A DNA stretch of 64,000 nucleotides from Arthrobacter citreus (GCF_009192745.1 NZ_VTFV01000002.1:496001-560000), one strand, 5' to 3'. Positions 8,501 to 16,210 are shown, counted from the first letter of the stretch. Notes: generated by a model not told the origin, from the letters alone. Made by a program: numbers and translations.

Positions 8501-9253
8501 GGTGAGGCAGCGGGGGCGCAGGATGACATCGTCCTGGGCATCATCTGCACGCTGGACGGCGTGAGCGTGCTGGATGAGACGGTCACGATCCCCGCGGGAA
8601 CCACCGGGACTGAAACCCAGGTGTTCGAAGACCTGGCTGCGGGTGCCGAGTGCGCGGTCACCGAACCGGGCAGCGGTGCGACGGACGCCGTCGCGGTCAC
8701 CACGGTCCTTCCGGAACCGGTAACCATCGCCGCGGCCACCGCGAGCGAGGCGACGGTGACCAACACCTACACCTTCAATCCGGGCACGCTGGTTGTCACC
8801 AAGCAGATCGCCGGTGCAGCTGCCGGGCATCAGGGCGAAGTGGTGCTGAACGTGGTCTGCACCCTGGGGGAGGAGACGGTGCTGGATGAGACCGTGACGA
8901 TACAGGCCGGTGCCACCGGCGACGTCATGAACACCTACGGCGGGCTTGCCCAGGGTTCTGAATGTGCCGTGACGGAGACGGCCACGGGCGTAACCAGCGG
9001 GCTGGAAGTCAGCACAGACCTCCCCGAACCGGTGGGGATTACCGCGGCTGGTGCCTCCGAGCTGCGGGTCGTCAACACCTACACCTCAACGCAGCCGGCA
9101 CCGCGCCCGACGCCGGATCGGCCGGGCAAGAAGCGTCTGCCGTCCACGGGCGCCGAGTTTGCCGGGGGCTTCCTGGCCCTCGGCGCCGGCCTGATCGCAG
9201 TGGGCGGTGCAGGCGTAGCGGCAGCTAAGCGCCGCCGCGGCAGCAGGAGCTAG
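5576..9253 (+). CDS. thioester-domain adhesin with eight DUF5979-like repeats and LPSTG anchor
   Basis: A 1225-residue surface protein. An export signal with a hydrophobic core (about 23-40) ends near PVQA-R. Residues about 60-205 match the Gram-positive thioester (TED) adhesin domain: Cys123 in YCIDL and Gln179 in AVQAAIWFFTD are the pair expected to form the internal Cys-Gln thioester that attaches covalently to host or surface amines. Residues 210-344 form a beta-rich linker. Eight tandem repeats of about 100 residues (345-1171) each open with a GSLxVxKxIxGxAAGxQ motif, carry two cysteines and close with VTNTYT. The C-terminus is a Pro-rich linker, LPSTG at 1188-1192, a hydrophobic helix and KRRRGSRS, a complete sortase signal. 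GAGGGGAA precedes the ATG. No sortase gene lies in the window. A strong hairpin follows, so the gene appears monocistronic. Confidence 0.92.
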   Translation: MNTQQSSAHRETTNRRLRRRIRGLAVFVMALLLLLPFAGPVQARIDEPVRNDPVGTSDETDIVITSLGFGQAVNGAIPPVGATWPITSYPTTRPAGYETENVDFAGIIETQDAQGTTTAQMYCIDLRTSTRVGIGYVNGTWSEANVPNIGYVERILNTYYPSSNLPAGLNNNQRAAAVQAAIWFFTDGYVVSVRDPLYPAVAGIVNATIAAGPQTEPPAPDISVTPATAEASVNGVAGPYTVQAQEGAEITLSVSDGFTLYADAAGTVPITNPVGSGTQVWVRSDAGDTGPATILAQAAVPVPTGNVYLYDGATPGTATAQKLILAATRTLTSNATAQAEFFEVGSLAVTKTIDGEAAGSQEAVAISINCGEGYQFTFTIDAGTTGSVSQTFNEIPVGSTCTITEPTNGATATVAVSTVLPDPVPITAGTTATATVTDTYTFVPGTLSVGKTIAGEAAGAQGEVVITVVCTSGEAQVVNDTITIPANATEVTPTEYGNLPAGTSCVVTETSSGETTSIAVETTGTGTYTVPAAGSVQAAVTNTYTFRTGVLAVRKLIDGAAAGQQGPVTLNVVCTGASTLNETITIPAGATETDPVEYPGLLAGTSCTVTETANGSSTEIGVETVFEPTTGTVTIPAEDGVEVTVTNTYSVNPGSLTVSKTIAGAAAGQQGEVQIDILCRLDDVTTFSTSVTIPAGTTAPQAQTFTDIPAGSACAVTESATGETDEIAVVVDLPDTATIPAGGTATAAVTNTYTQKPGIITVYKNFEGPAAGSQEGVLVEVTCTLNGATVLEETFQGPPQAASPVFGRFLNVPAGASCLVTELEDGSTPAILVETDLPDPFTVPAGGEVEATVTNTYTFAPGSISVSKVIDGEEAGNQGEIVLRTVCILDGETVLDETFTIAEGSTGTESTQYEDLTVGTECTVTETQDGSTETVGVATVLPDPVTIAAGAGVEATVTNTYTLNPGSLSVSKVIDGEAAGAQDDIVLGIICTLDGVSVLDETVTIPAGTTGTETQVFEDLAAGAECAVTEPGSGATDAVAVTTVLPEPVTIAAATASEATVTNTYTFNPGTLVVTKQIAGAAAGHQGEVVLNVVCTLGEETVLDETVTIQAGATGDVMNTYGGLAQGSECAVTETATGVTSGLEVSTDLPEPVGITAAGASELRVVNTYTSTQPAPRPTPDRPGKKRLPSTGAEFAGGFLALGAGLIAVGGAGVAAAKRRRGSRS
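6608..9088 (+). repeat. eight tandem ~300-bp repeats coding adhesin stalk (DUF5979-like)
   Basis: Eight in-frame units of about 294-315 bp. Unit starts are recognisable by the recurring GSL-V-K-I-G-AAG-Q pattern and unit ends by NTYT followed by a P-G pair. Units 6, 7 and 8 are the most alike (shared VLDET and T-A/P-EPV motifs), while unit 5 is the most divergent (ITVYKNFEG). This suggests recent duplication toward the C-terminal end. Such stalks hold the adhesive tip away from the wall. Confidence 0.88.
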
Positions 9254-9258
9254 CCAGT

Positions 9259-9306
9259 AGTAAAAGGATTGGGCGGCCGGGAAACCGGCCGCCCAATCCT
9301 TTTACT
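9259..9306. terminator. perfect 22-bp hairpin, bidirectional terminator
   Basis: Two 22-base arms (9259-9280 and 9285-9306) pair perfectly around a GAAA tetraloop. The arms have a GC-rich inner part and an A/T-rich outer part, so both transcripts end in a U-rich stretch. It sits between the convergent adhesin and small membrane protein genes and reaches to within two bases of the latter's stop codon. Confidence 0.9.
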
Positions 9307-9308
9307 CG

Positions 9309-9626
9309 TTAATCGTTCCTGGATTCGTCCGGGTCCTTGTCCTCGGAGCCCGGAACCGCACCGAACCTGCGGTTCACCCCGGAGCCGTGTCCCATTGAAT
9401 CCGGATTGGGTTTACCGGCAATGATCATCAGCAGGAACGTCAGCAGACAGACAATGAACGTAATGCACCCGGCAGCCAGCCCCAGCTGCCAGCGCAGTTC
9501 GTTCTCGGCGCCGCCTGTGGAAACCACCGCCGTCGTGACGGCTACGAATCCGGCGATGACGCCGGAGACTATGACGGGGACGTTGCCGTAGTCCGGTCCT
9601 GCTGGTGTCCGCTGCGGTTCGGCCAT
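9309..9626 (-). CDS. small two-helix membrane protein, unknown function
   Basis: A 105-residue protein with two hydrophobic helices (about residues 16-38 and 49-70) joined by a short loop and a charged hydrophilic C-terminus ending DEDKDP-like acidic residues. I do not recognise a family with a known role. The ATG at 9626 gives the compact form; a further upstream in-frame start would add 19 polar residues with no supporting ribosome site. It is convergent with the adhesin gene and shares its terminator. Confidence 0.65.
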   Translation of the reverse strand: MAEPQRTPAGPDYGNVPVIVSGVIAGFVAVTTAVVSTGGAENELRWQLGLAAGCITFIVCLLTFLLMIIAGKPNPDSMGHGSGVNRRFGAVPGSEDKDPDESRND

Positions 9627-9699
9627 GCGATCAGCTCCTGGGCTGGTGCTTGGGTGCTGCCGTTCTGCGGGACATTCTGCCACTGCACCCGTGCAGCAA

Positions 9700-9731
9700 A
9701 AAGGGCCGCAGGCAAATGCCTGCGGCCCTTT
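9700..9731 (-). terminator. terminator of the 58-residue exported peptide gene
   Basis: AAAGGGCCGCAGGCA pairs with TGCCTGCGGCCCTTT around a two-base loop. It starts 12 bases past the stop of the small exported peptide gene on the minus strand and ends in T-rich sequence in both directions. Confidence 0.8.
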
Positions 9732-9743
9732 AGCGGGACTGCT

Positions 9744-9920
9744 CTAAACCTGCACCTCAACGGCAGCCGAAGCTGCCGTGCTGGAGAGCGCGGGAGCGGT
9801 ATCGAAGCTCATCTCCACGGCGGATACTCCTCCTGCCACGAGGGCGGAAGCGACTGCAATGCCTGCCAGGAGAGCGGTTGTCCGGTTTGAAGTCCGTTGG
9901 CTTGTCCGGGTCTGGAACAT
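9744..9920 (-). CDS. 58-residue exported or membrane-anchored peptide, unknown
   Basis: A short gene of 59 codons including the stop. The ribosome site AAAGGAGG is near-perfect and lies eight bases before the ATG. The product has a basic, Ser/Thr/Arg-rich N-terminus (residues 2-14), one hydrophobic segment (TTALLAGIAVASALVAGGVSA, about 15-35) with a plausible signal-peptidase site after VSA, and a 20-residue mature tail rich in Ala, Ser and Val. A terminator follows at once. The strong initiation signal, signal-peptide architecture and clean terminator together argue that it is real. I do not recognise a family; the released tail would be too small for an enzyme and could be a signal peptide or a small structural factor. 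A different, longer frame overlapping it lacks such a site. Confidence 0.75.
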   Translation of the reverse strand: MFQTRTSQRTSNRTTALLAGIAVASALVAGGVSAVEMSFDTAPALSSTAASAAVEVQV

Positions 9921-10106
9921 AGGTATGTCCTCCTTTCCAGAACGGGAATGGGACCAGCACGCAGGCCGGAATGCCCGCGCCGCTGTGCCTCTATTAAGGC
10001 TAGGCTCCCTGGCACGCCGGATTGCATAACGCGCCTCACAATGCGGGGATTTACCGCCGTGGTGTTGGCCACGGCGTGCCGTGTGCCGGGTTACGTCCTG
10101 CCGGTA

Positions 10107-10562
10107 TCAGCGCTGGCGGCGGTTCCGGATTGCCCGCCATGCGCCCGTGGACCACAGGGCCCAGACCACCAGCAGCGGCTGGAAGAACAGGCGGATAAGC
10201 CGCTTCTGATCGGTGTCCAGGCCAAATCCGTCAGTCTGCGTGACGTACTGGGAGATGTTGCCCGGGAAGATCGCAATGAAGAAAGCGGCTGCGGCCAGAC
10301 CCACCGGTATGCGCCGGCCGGGCAGCAGGGCCAGGGCGGATCCCAGCCCGATCTCCGCAATGCCGGACAGCAGCACCACCGTGTCCTTGTCCAGCGGAAC
10401 CCAATCGGGTACCTGGGCCTGGAACTCATCCCGGGCAAAGGTGAGGTGGCTGGTCCCGGCGAAGGCCAGGAAAAGGCCCAGAACGACGGCGGCGGCCCGG
10501 CGCGGGCGGCTGGCCTTGGGGGCACGGGCGGTCAGGGTGCGGATCAGGGGGCTGCGGGACAT
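10107..10562 (-). CDS. DoxX-like membrane protein
   Basis: A 151-residue membrane protein with four predicted helices (about 22-42, 60-82, 85-102 and 122-142). The pattern of a first helix ending AGTSHLTF, then the LLSGIAEIGLGSALLL-like second helix, is typical of DoxX/DoxD-like small proteins. Family members have been linked to quinone or thiol redox reactions and to detoxification, but no catalytic residue can be assigned here. It follows the aldo/keto reductase gene on the same strand after 57 bases that include a 12-bp hairpin, so co-transcription is uncertain. Confidence 0.75.
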   Translation of the reverse strand: MSRSPLIRTLTARAPKASRPRRAAAVVLGLFLAFAGTSHLTFARDEFQAQVPDWVPLDKDTVVLLSGIAEIGLGSALALLPGRRIPVGLAAAAFFIAIFPGNISQYVTQTDGFGLDTDQKRLIRLFFQPLLVVWALWSTGAWRAIRNRRQR

Positions 10563-10580
10563 GCCCCGACGCTAACGTAT

Positions 10581-10613
10581 CCGCCCGCCGCCGAAAAGTG
10601 CGGCGGCGGGCGG
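10581..10613 (-). terminator. 12-bp GC hairpin after the aldo/keto reductase gene
   Basis: CCGCCCGCCGCC (10581-10592) pairs perfectly with GGCGGCGGGCGG (10602-10613). It begins seven bases past the reductase stop on the minus strand. There is no T-tract, so it may act as a Rho-type pause or mRNA-stabilising stem rather than a strict intrinsic terminator. Confidence 0.5.
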
Positions 10614-10619
10614 CGGGGG

Positions 10620-11453
10620 TCAGTGGCCGAAGCTGTCGGAGTCCAGAATCCCGGCTTCTCCGGTGTCCAGCGCCGAAAGATCCGCGATTTCCGTTTCTTC
10701 CAAGGCGAAATCGAAGACTGCCAGGTTTTCCGCCAGGTGTTCCCGCGAAGATGCCTTCGGGATGGGAACCAGCCCCTGCTGGACGTGCCAGCGCAGTACG
10801 ATCTGTCCCGGGGTCTTCCCGTACTTCGCGGCCAGCGCGGTGACTGCAGTGTCCTCCAACAGGCCGCCGTCGCGCCCCAGCGGGCTCCATGACTCGGTCA
10901 CGATGCCGAGCCTGTTGTTTGCCTGGCGGGACGCTTCGCGGATGTGGCGGGGATCCACCTGGATCTGGTTCAGGTCCGGGATGACACCGGCGTCAGCGAG
11001 GCGCTGCAGGTGGGCCGGCTTGAAGTTGGAAACTCCGATGCCGCGGATCAGGCCTTCTTCGAGCAGATCATTCAGCCCGAGCACTGCTTCAACGTACTGG
11101 TCCTGGTCAGGGTTGGGCCAGTGCACCAGCAGCAGGTCGATGTAGTCGGTGCCGAGCCTTTGCGCTGACGCGGAGAAGGCCTGGCGGACGCCGTCGCGGC
11201 TGTGCCAGCGCTTGTTGAATTTGGTGGTGATCACCACGTCACTGCGGGCAATGCCGCTGCGCCGGATGCCTTCGCCGACTCCTGCCTCGTTGCCGTAGTT
11301 CTCCGCGGTGTCGAAGAGGCGGTACCCCGTCTCAACAGCGGTGGCAACGGCGTCGGCGGCCTGCGCATCGTCCATGGGCCACGTACCCATCCCGAGGGCG
11401 GGCAGTTCGAGTCCGTTGCGGAGGGTAACGGTGGGGACGGCGGAGTTCGGCAT
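10620..11453 (-). CDS. aldo/keto reductase
   Basis: A 277-residue NADPH-dependent aldo/keto reductase, a soluble TIM barrel. The catalytic tetrad is intact: Asp48 and Tyr53 in LFDTAENYGNE, Lys78 in VVITTKFNK, His111 in LLLVHWPNP. The motif GIGVSNFKPAHLQRLADAG and a C-terminal NADPH site PIPKASSREHLAEN agree with the 2,5-diketogluconate-reductase-like branch. The substrate is a small sugar-derived or aliphatic carbonyl, not determinable here. The ATG at 11453 has AGGAAG eight bases upstream and was preferred over a GTG five codons earlier. It lies 33 bases after the GH13 glucosidase on the same strand and is probably co-transcribed with it. Confidence 0.9.
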   Translation of the reverse strand: MPNSAVPTVTLRNGLELPALGMGTWPMDDAQAADAVATAVETGYRLFDTAENYGNEAGVGEGIRRSGIARSDVVITTKFNKRWHSRDGVRQAFSASAQRLGTDYIDLLLVHWPNPDQDQYVEAVLGLNDLLEEGLIRGIGVSNFKPAHLQRLADAGVIPDLNQIQVDPRHIREASRQANNRLGIVTESWSPLGRDGGLLEDTAVTALAAKYGKTPGQIVLRWHVQQGLVPIPKASSREHLAENLAVFDFALEETEIADLSALDTGEAGILDSDSFGH

Positions 11454-11486
11454 GAAGCTTCCTTTCACTGTGGCTGTTGTCCGAGC

Positions 11487-13205
11487 CTAGCCAACCCAGC
11501 TCACGGTTTCAGAAACGTCCAGGACCCGCACCTCCCACGGGCGAAGGTTCCCGGCACCGCCTGCCTCGGCGTAGTTGCCAAGAATCAACGGACCGTCGTC
11601 CGCGAGCCCCAGCGGAACCTCCAGGACGTCCCCGGACACGTTGGCGAGGACCAGCCAGGCCGCGTCGTCCAGGGTCCTGCGGTAGGCGAACAGGTGCGGG
11701 TGTTCAGGCGCCTCCAAGTGGAAGTCGCCAAGAACAACCACATCGTGGGTGTGCCGGAGCCGGATGAGGTCCTGGTAATACCGGAAGACCGATTTCGCCG
11801 CGGAACGGTCGGTATCGGCATTGATGTGCACGTGGTTCGGGTTGACGTCGATCCAGGGCCGGCCCTCAGTGAAGCCCGCGTTCGGTCCGGCAGTCCACTG
11901 CATCGGGGTGCGGGGATTGTCCCGGCTCATGGCGCGCAGTGCTTCGAGGGCCTCCCCGGCGGGCATGCCCTGCGCTGTGGATTCAGCGTAGAAGTTCAGT
12001 GACTCGACGTCGCGGTACTGCTCGATCGTGGTGAAGCCGGCGTTGGTCATGCCGATTTCCTCGCCCTGGTACACATACGGCGTGCCGCGCTGCAGATGCA
12101 GCAGCGTGGCCCAGAGTGTGGCTGATTCGTAGCGGAATTCGTCATCGTTCCCGAACCGGGACAGATGCCGCGGCTGGTCATGGTTGCTCAGGTACAGGCT
12201 GTTCCAGCCACGGTCCGCCAGTCCGCGCTGCCAGCGGTTCCAGGACGTTTTCAGGTCCGGGAGACTCAGGGGCCGGTAATCCCATTTCCGCCCGCCGGCC
12301 TGGTCCAGGCTCACATGCTCGAACTGGAAGACCATGTCCAGTTCCGCCCGGTACGGGTCGGTATAGAGCAGCGCCTGGTCCACCGTGGCGCCGGGGGTTT
12401 CGCCCACGGTGAGAAAGTCGCCGTCGCGCCCTGAAAAGACCTCGCGGCCCATCTCCTGCAGGAACTCGTGGATCCGGGGCCCGTTGGTGAAGTGCGGGGA
12501 ACCGTCGCCCCAGACACTGCCCGGTCCCACCAGGCCGTCGGGCAGTGCCAGGTCCTTGGAGATGAAGTTGATGACGTCCATCCGGAAGCCGTCCACGCCC
12601 CTGTCCAGCCACCAGCGCATCGTCTCGTAGACCTCGTGCCGAACGGCCGGGTTCTCCCAGTTCAGGTCCGGCTGGTGCGGCGTAAACAGGTGCAGGTAGT
12701 ACTGTCCGGTCTCCGGCTCGAAAGTCCAGGCCGGTCCGCCGAAGTGCGATCCCCAGTTGTTCGGCTCCGCGCCGGGTTCCCCGGGTTCAAAGCCCGGCCG
12801 GGCGTCCCGCCACCAGAAATAGTCCCGGTACGGGTTCTCCCGTGACTTCCGGGCTTCCTGGAACACGGGGTGCTCGCTGGAGGTGTGGTTGACCACCAGG
12901 TCCATCACCAGTTTCATGCCGCGCACATGCAGCTGTCCGAGCAGCTCGTCGAAGTCCTCTTCCGTGCCGAACAGGCGGTCGATCCGGCGGTAGTTGGAGA
13001 TGTCATACCCGTTGTCCCGCTGCGGCGACTCGTGCACCGGGGACAACCAGACGACGTCGACCCCCAGATCCTGCAGATAGTCCACATGGGCGAGGATTCC
13101 GCGCAGGTCCCCGATTCCGTCCCCGTTGCCGTCCGCGAAGCTGCGCGGATAGATCTGGTAGACGACGGCGCTGGTCCACCAGGCGGGCTGGTGCGGATCG
13201 CTCAT
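11487..13205 (-). CDS. GH13 alpha-glucosidase (oligo-1,6-glucosidase type)
   Basis: A 572-residue glycoside hydrolase family 13 enzyme without a signal peptide, so it acts on imported oligosaccharides. The catalytic nucleophile is Asp210 in GFRMDVINF, the acid/base Glu269 in TVGETPG and the third acid Asp343 in SNHDQPR. The MDLVVNHTS motif near 101-109 is conserved region I. The VINF after the nucleophile is typical of the oligo-1,6-glucosidase/alpha-glucosidase subgroup, which releases glucose from alpha-1,6 or alpha-1,4 ends. A C-terminal beta-domain occupies the last 80 residues. The ribosome site GAAAGGAG precedes the ATG. It is the first gene of a likely pair with the aldo/keto reductase. 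Confidence 0.92.
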   Translation of the reverse strand: MSDPHQPAWWTSAVVYQIYPRSFADGNGDGIGDLRGILAHVDYLQDLGVDVVWLSPVHESPQRDNGYDISNYRRIDRLFGTEEDFDELLGQLHVRGMKLVMDLVVNHTSSEHPVFQEARKSRENPYRDYFWWRDARPGFEPGEPGAEPNNWGSHFGGPAWTFEPETGQYYLHLFTPHQPDLNWENPAVRHEVYETMRWWLDRGVDGFRMDVINFISKDLALPDGLVGPGSVWGDGSPHFTNGPRIHEFLQEMGREVFSGRDGDFLTVGETPGATVDQALLYTDPYRAELDMVFQFEHVSLDQAGGRKWDYRPLSLPDLKTSWNRWQRGLADRGWNSLYLSNHDQPRHLSRFGNDDEFRYESATLWATLLHLQRGTPYVYQGEEIGMTNAGFTTIEQYRDVESLNFYAESTAQGMPAGEALEALRAMSRDNPRTPMQWTAGPNAGFTEGRPWIDVNPNHVHINADTDRSAAKSVFRYYQDLIRLRHTHDVVVLGDFHLEAPEHPHLFAYRRTLDDAAWLVLANVSGDVLEVPLGLADDGPLILGNYAEAGGAGNLRPWEVRVLDVSETVSWVG

Positions 13206-13304
13206 GGCCGGGCTCCTTTCGCAGGCAGTGCGTGGAAGTCTACGCGCCGGGAAGGGCGGGCCAGAAGGGACCCGGCGCAGCCCCGGCGCGCTCCGGCGGC
13301 GGAA

Positions 13305-14549
13305 TCACTCCATCGAATCTCCGCGGACCAGCCGCCGCGCCACCTCGGTAAGGAGTTCGACGCCGCGAACGGCGTCTTCATCACGGGTGAATTCAGCTTC
13401 GTTGTGCGAGATGCCCTCCACGCTGGGTACAAACAGCATCACGGTGGGCACATGGTCCTTGAGGTTGGTGGAGTCATGACCTGCCACGGTCATGATGTCC
13501 CTGTGGCTGAAACCAAGGGCGGCTGCCGCGGCACGGCCCAGCTGGACGCCGGCGGGCTGGTACGGGTTCAGTCCCCACTGGTGCGTCAAGGCCAGGGAGA
13601 CCTCCGTGCGGGAACGGGTTTCAGCCTCGGCGATGCGCTTGCCCAGCAGTTCCATGGCTCCGGCCAGCACGGCTTCATCCGGTGAACGCAGGTCCAGGTT
13701 CATGACCACCTGGCGGGCGATGGTCACCGGGGAGTTGGGCAGGACCTGCAGTTGGGAGACCGAGCTGTGCAGCAGGCCCGGTTCGAATTCCTCCGTAAGC
13801 TCCCGGGCCGCGGCGATAACCAGCGCTGCCCCGTACAGGGCATCCCGCCGGTCAACCATTCGTGTGGACCCGGTGTGGGACTGGTCTCCGTCAACCGTGA
13901 CCCGGTACTTCGCGGCAGCCCAGGTCTTGTCCACAATGCCGACCTGGGTCCCGGTCTCCTCCAGGATCCGGCCCTGTTCAATATGGATTTCCGCGTAGCG
14001 GGCAACGGAGTCCAAGGTTGGGGCAGTGCCCGGCGCGGACGGGCTGCCCAGCGCCTGGGCCACGGTGGTGCCGGCCAGGTCAGAGGTGGCGCGCGCCGTT
14101 TCGAGGGGCAGCTTGCCGGTAAAGACACCGCTGCCCATCATGCTGGGGGTGAAGCGGCTGCCTTCCTCGTTGAACCAGTTCACCACGGCCAGGTTGAAGA
14201 CGGGGACCAGCTCGCCTGCTTCCGCAGCGGCAGCCGCCCGAACCACTGCGTGGGCGGCTGCCAGAACCCCGTAGGCGCCGTCGTACCGTCCAGCCAGCGG
14301 CTGCGAGTCCAGGTGCGAGCCGAGCAGGACCCAGGGGGCGCCGGGAACGAGCTCGGCCAGCCCGAACTGGTTGCCCGCCGGGTCCACGGCCTCGGTGAGC
14401 CCGTGGTCCGCCAGCCAGGTGCTGAACCAGGCACGGGTGGCGTGGTCTTCGGCTGTTCCTGCCTGGCGGTCAACACCGCCGCCCGCCGTGGCGCCGAAGC
14501 TGGACATGACGGCGAAATCCGACAGGAAACTGGAGTTGCTGGTGCTCAT
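13305..14549 (-). CDS. Zn-dependent M20 hydrolase (N-carbamoyl-L-amino acid hydrolase / allantoate amidohydrolase type)
   Basis: A 414-residue dinuclear-metal amidohydrolase of the HyuC/AllC group. Metal ligands appear in LLGSHLDSQPLAGRYDGAYG (His and Asp) and in NWFNEEGSRF (Glu pair). The dimerisation/lid segment with HIEQG, characteristic of this subgroup, lies near 190, and the final metal histidine is in the GISHNEAEF stretch. It cleaves the carbamoyl or ureido group from N-carbamoyl amino acids or allantoate, yielding ammonia and CO2. Its ATG overlaps the stop of the upstream amidohydrolase by four bases, so both are coupled. With the PucR regulator and the MHS transporter next door it suggests scavenging of nitrogen from ureides or hydantoins; the substrate is not proven. 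Confidence 0.88.
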   Translation of the reverse strand: MSTSNSSFLSDFAVMSSFGATAGGGVDRQAGTAEDHATRAWFSTWLADHGLTEAVDPAGNQFGLAELVPGAPWVLLGSHLDSQPLAGRYDGAYGVLAAAHAVVRAAAAAEAGELVPVFNLAVVNWFNEEGSRFTPSMMGSGVFTGKLPLETARATSDLAGTTVAQALGSPSAPGTAPTLDSVARYAEIHIEQGRILEETGTQVGIVDKTWAAAKYRVTVDGDQSHTGSTRMVDRRDALYGAALVIAAARELTEEFEPGLLHSSVSQLQVLPNSPVTIARQVVMNLDLRSPDEAVLAGAMELLGKRIAEAETRSRTEVSLALTHQWGLNPYQPAGVQLGRAAAAALGFSHRDIMTVAGHDSTNLKDHVPTVMLFVPSVEGISHNEAEFTRDEDAVRGVELLTEVARRLVRGDSME

Positions 14550-16210
14550 CGGGAGTCCTCTGCTGTGTTGGGAAAGGAGGGGAGGTCTGGGTGCGCGTAG
14601 CGGAGCTCGCCGCCCACCATGGTGCCCAGGACCTGCGTGGCGCCGATCCGGGAAGGATGAACCGTGGTTGGATCCTGGTCCAGGAAAACCAGGTCCGCGA
14701 GGAGGCCGGGGGAGAGGCTTCCCTTCTCAGCGGACGTGCCGGTGGCTGCGGCGGACCCGGTGGTGTAGGCGGCCAGTGCCTGCTCGGCGCTGATCCGCTC
14801 TTCCGGCCCGTACGTCCTGCCGGAGGGGGTTAGCCGTTCGACGAAGGACTGCATCACATCCAGCGGCCGCCCGTTTGAGACGGGACGGTCGGAGCTGCCG
14901 GGCAGGACGGCGCCGCGGCGCAGCAGCCCGGCGGCCGGGTAGGAGAGTTCGGTGCGGGCGGGGCCAAGCAGCTCCGCCATGCCGTCGCCGAATTCGGTGA
15001 TGAAGTGCGGCTGCGGGACCAGGACAATCCCCGCCTCCGCGATCCGGTCCAGCTGCTCCGGCTGCACCACGCCGCCGTGCTCGATGCGGTTGGGGAAGCA
15101 GTTCAGGCCGTACGTCTCCTGCGCCTCGGTGATGATGCTGATGGCATGCTCCACCGCTGCGTCACCAATGGCATGCATGGCAATCGGCCACCCTGCGCGG
15201 TAAGCGGCGAGGGCCTGCTCTCGCAGCTCCCCGGCGTCCATCTGCAGGTAGCCGTGGTTATGCGTGCAGCCCACATAGTCCTCGGACATGTATGCCGTGC
15301 TGCCCAGCAGCGACCCGTCGCTGAAAATCTTCACTGGACCGATCCGGAGCCATTCATCGCCCAGCCCGGAACGGATGCCTGCATCCAGCCCCAGGCCGCC
15401 GCCGTCGTCCGAGTGCCCGGAAAGGGGACGAAGGGCGTCCAGCACCAGCATCGGCTGCATCCGCACCGAGAGGAGGCCCTTGTCCCGGGCGGACTGATAG
15501 GCGCCGAACTCCCGGGGGGAGTGGCCAATCCAGCCGCCGGCAATTCCGGCGTCGGTGACGCTCGTGATGCCTTCGGTGAGGTAGTGCGCGGTGGCGAGTT
15601 CCAGTGCTTTCTCGATGGTCTCCAGCGGATACGGCAGCATGAGTTCCTGAACCAGCCGCATGGCGTTTTCTTCGAGGAGGCCGGTTGGCCGGCCGTCGGC
15701 TCCGCGGACCACGACGCCGCCGTCAATCCCAGCCGCCAGGTCCTGTGTCCCGGCGACGAGGTCCAGGGCAGCGCCGTTCAGGGTGCAGGCGTGGCCGGAG
15801 GAGTGCTTGATCCACACCGGCCGGCCGCCCGAAGCCTCGTCCAGCCGGTCCCGGTCCGGCTGGGCGCCGCCGAGCAGGAGGGGACTGAAACCCGAGGCAA
15901 CCACCCAGTCATCTGGTGCAAGCTCTGCTGAGGCAGCGCCAATTGCGGCATAGACGTCCTCCAGCGAACGGGCATCCCCCAGTGCTGTTTCCATCAGGCC
16001 GAGGCCGAACCACACACTGTGGCTGTGCACATCGTTAAAGCCGGGCACCACCGTCAGCCCCTCGGCGTCGAACACCGTGCGGGCGGGGACATCCATGTCC
16101 GGATCCACAGCCAGGATCCTGCCGCCGTGAATGACCAGGGTGCCGGCCCGCGGATGTGCGGGATCCTGGGTGAGCACATGGGCGTTGGTAATCAACAGGT
16201 CTGCAAGCAT
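14546..16210 (-). CDS. metal-dependent amidohydrolase, YtcJ-like
   Basis: A 554-residue amidohydrolase-superfamily protein of the YtcJ group. An N-terminal beta-sandwich (1-60) leads into VVPGFNDVHSHSVWFG, where the HxH metal motif sits near residues 62-64. Further metal ligands are in HAIGDAAVEHA and IEHGGVVQPEQLDR, and the terminal Asp in PGSSDRPVSNGRPLD. Related enzymes hydrolyse amides, formamides or N-acyl compounds, but most YtcJ-like proteins are uncharacterised. Translation is coupled to the downstream M20 hydrolase. The gene diverges from the PucR-type regulator, whose 152-bp upstream region carries a palindrome, so this operon is a likely target of that regulator. Confidence 0.85.
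   Translation of the reverse strand: MLADLLITNAHVLTQDPAHPRAGTLVIHGGRILAVDPDMDVPARTVFDAEGLTVVPGFNDVHSHSVWFGLGLMETALGDARSLEDVYAAIGAASAELAPDDWVVASGFSPLLLGGAQPDRDRLDEASGGRPVWIKHSSGHACTLNGAALDLVAGTQDLAAGIDGGVVVRGADGRPTGLLEENAMRLVQELMLPYPLETIEKALELATAHYLTEGITSVTDAGIAGGWIGHSPREFGAYQSARDKGLLSVRMQPMLVLDALRPLSGHSDDGGGLGLDAGIRSGLGDEWLRIGPVKIFSDGSLLGSTAYMSEDYVGCTHNHGYLQMDAGELREQALAAYRAGWPIAMHAIGDAAVEHAISIITEAQETYGLNCFPNRIEHGGVVQPEQLDRIAEAGIVLVPQPHFITEFGDGMAELLGPARTELSYPAAGLLRRGAVLPGSSDRPVSNGRPLDVMQSFVERLTPSGRTYGPEERISAEQALAAYTTGSAAATGTSAEKGSLSPGLLADLVFLDQDPTTVHPSRIGATQVLGTMVGGELRYAHPDLPSFPNTAEDSR

Noticed and set aside
9757-9960. 67-residue frame overlapping the small exported peptide
   Set aside because: It lacks a ribosome site and a signal peptide, while the overlapping 58-residue frame has both.
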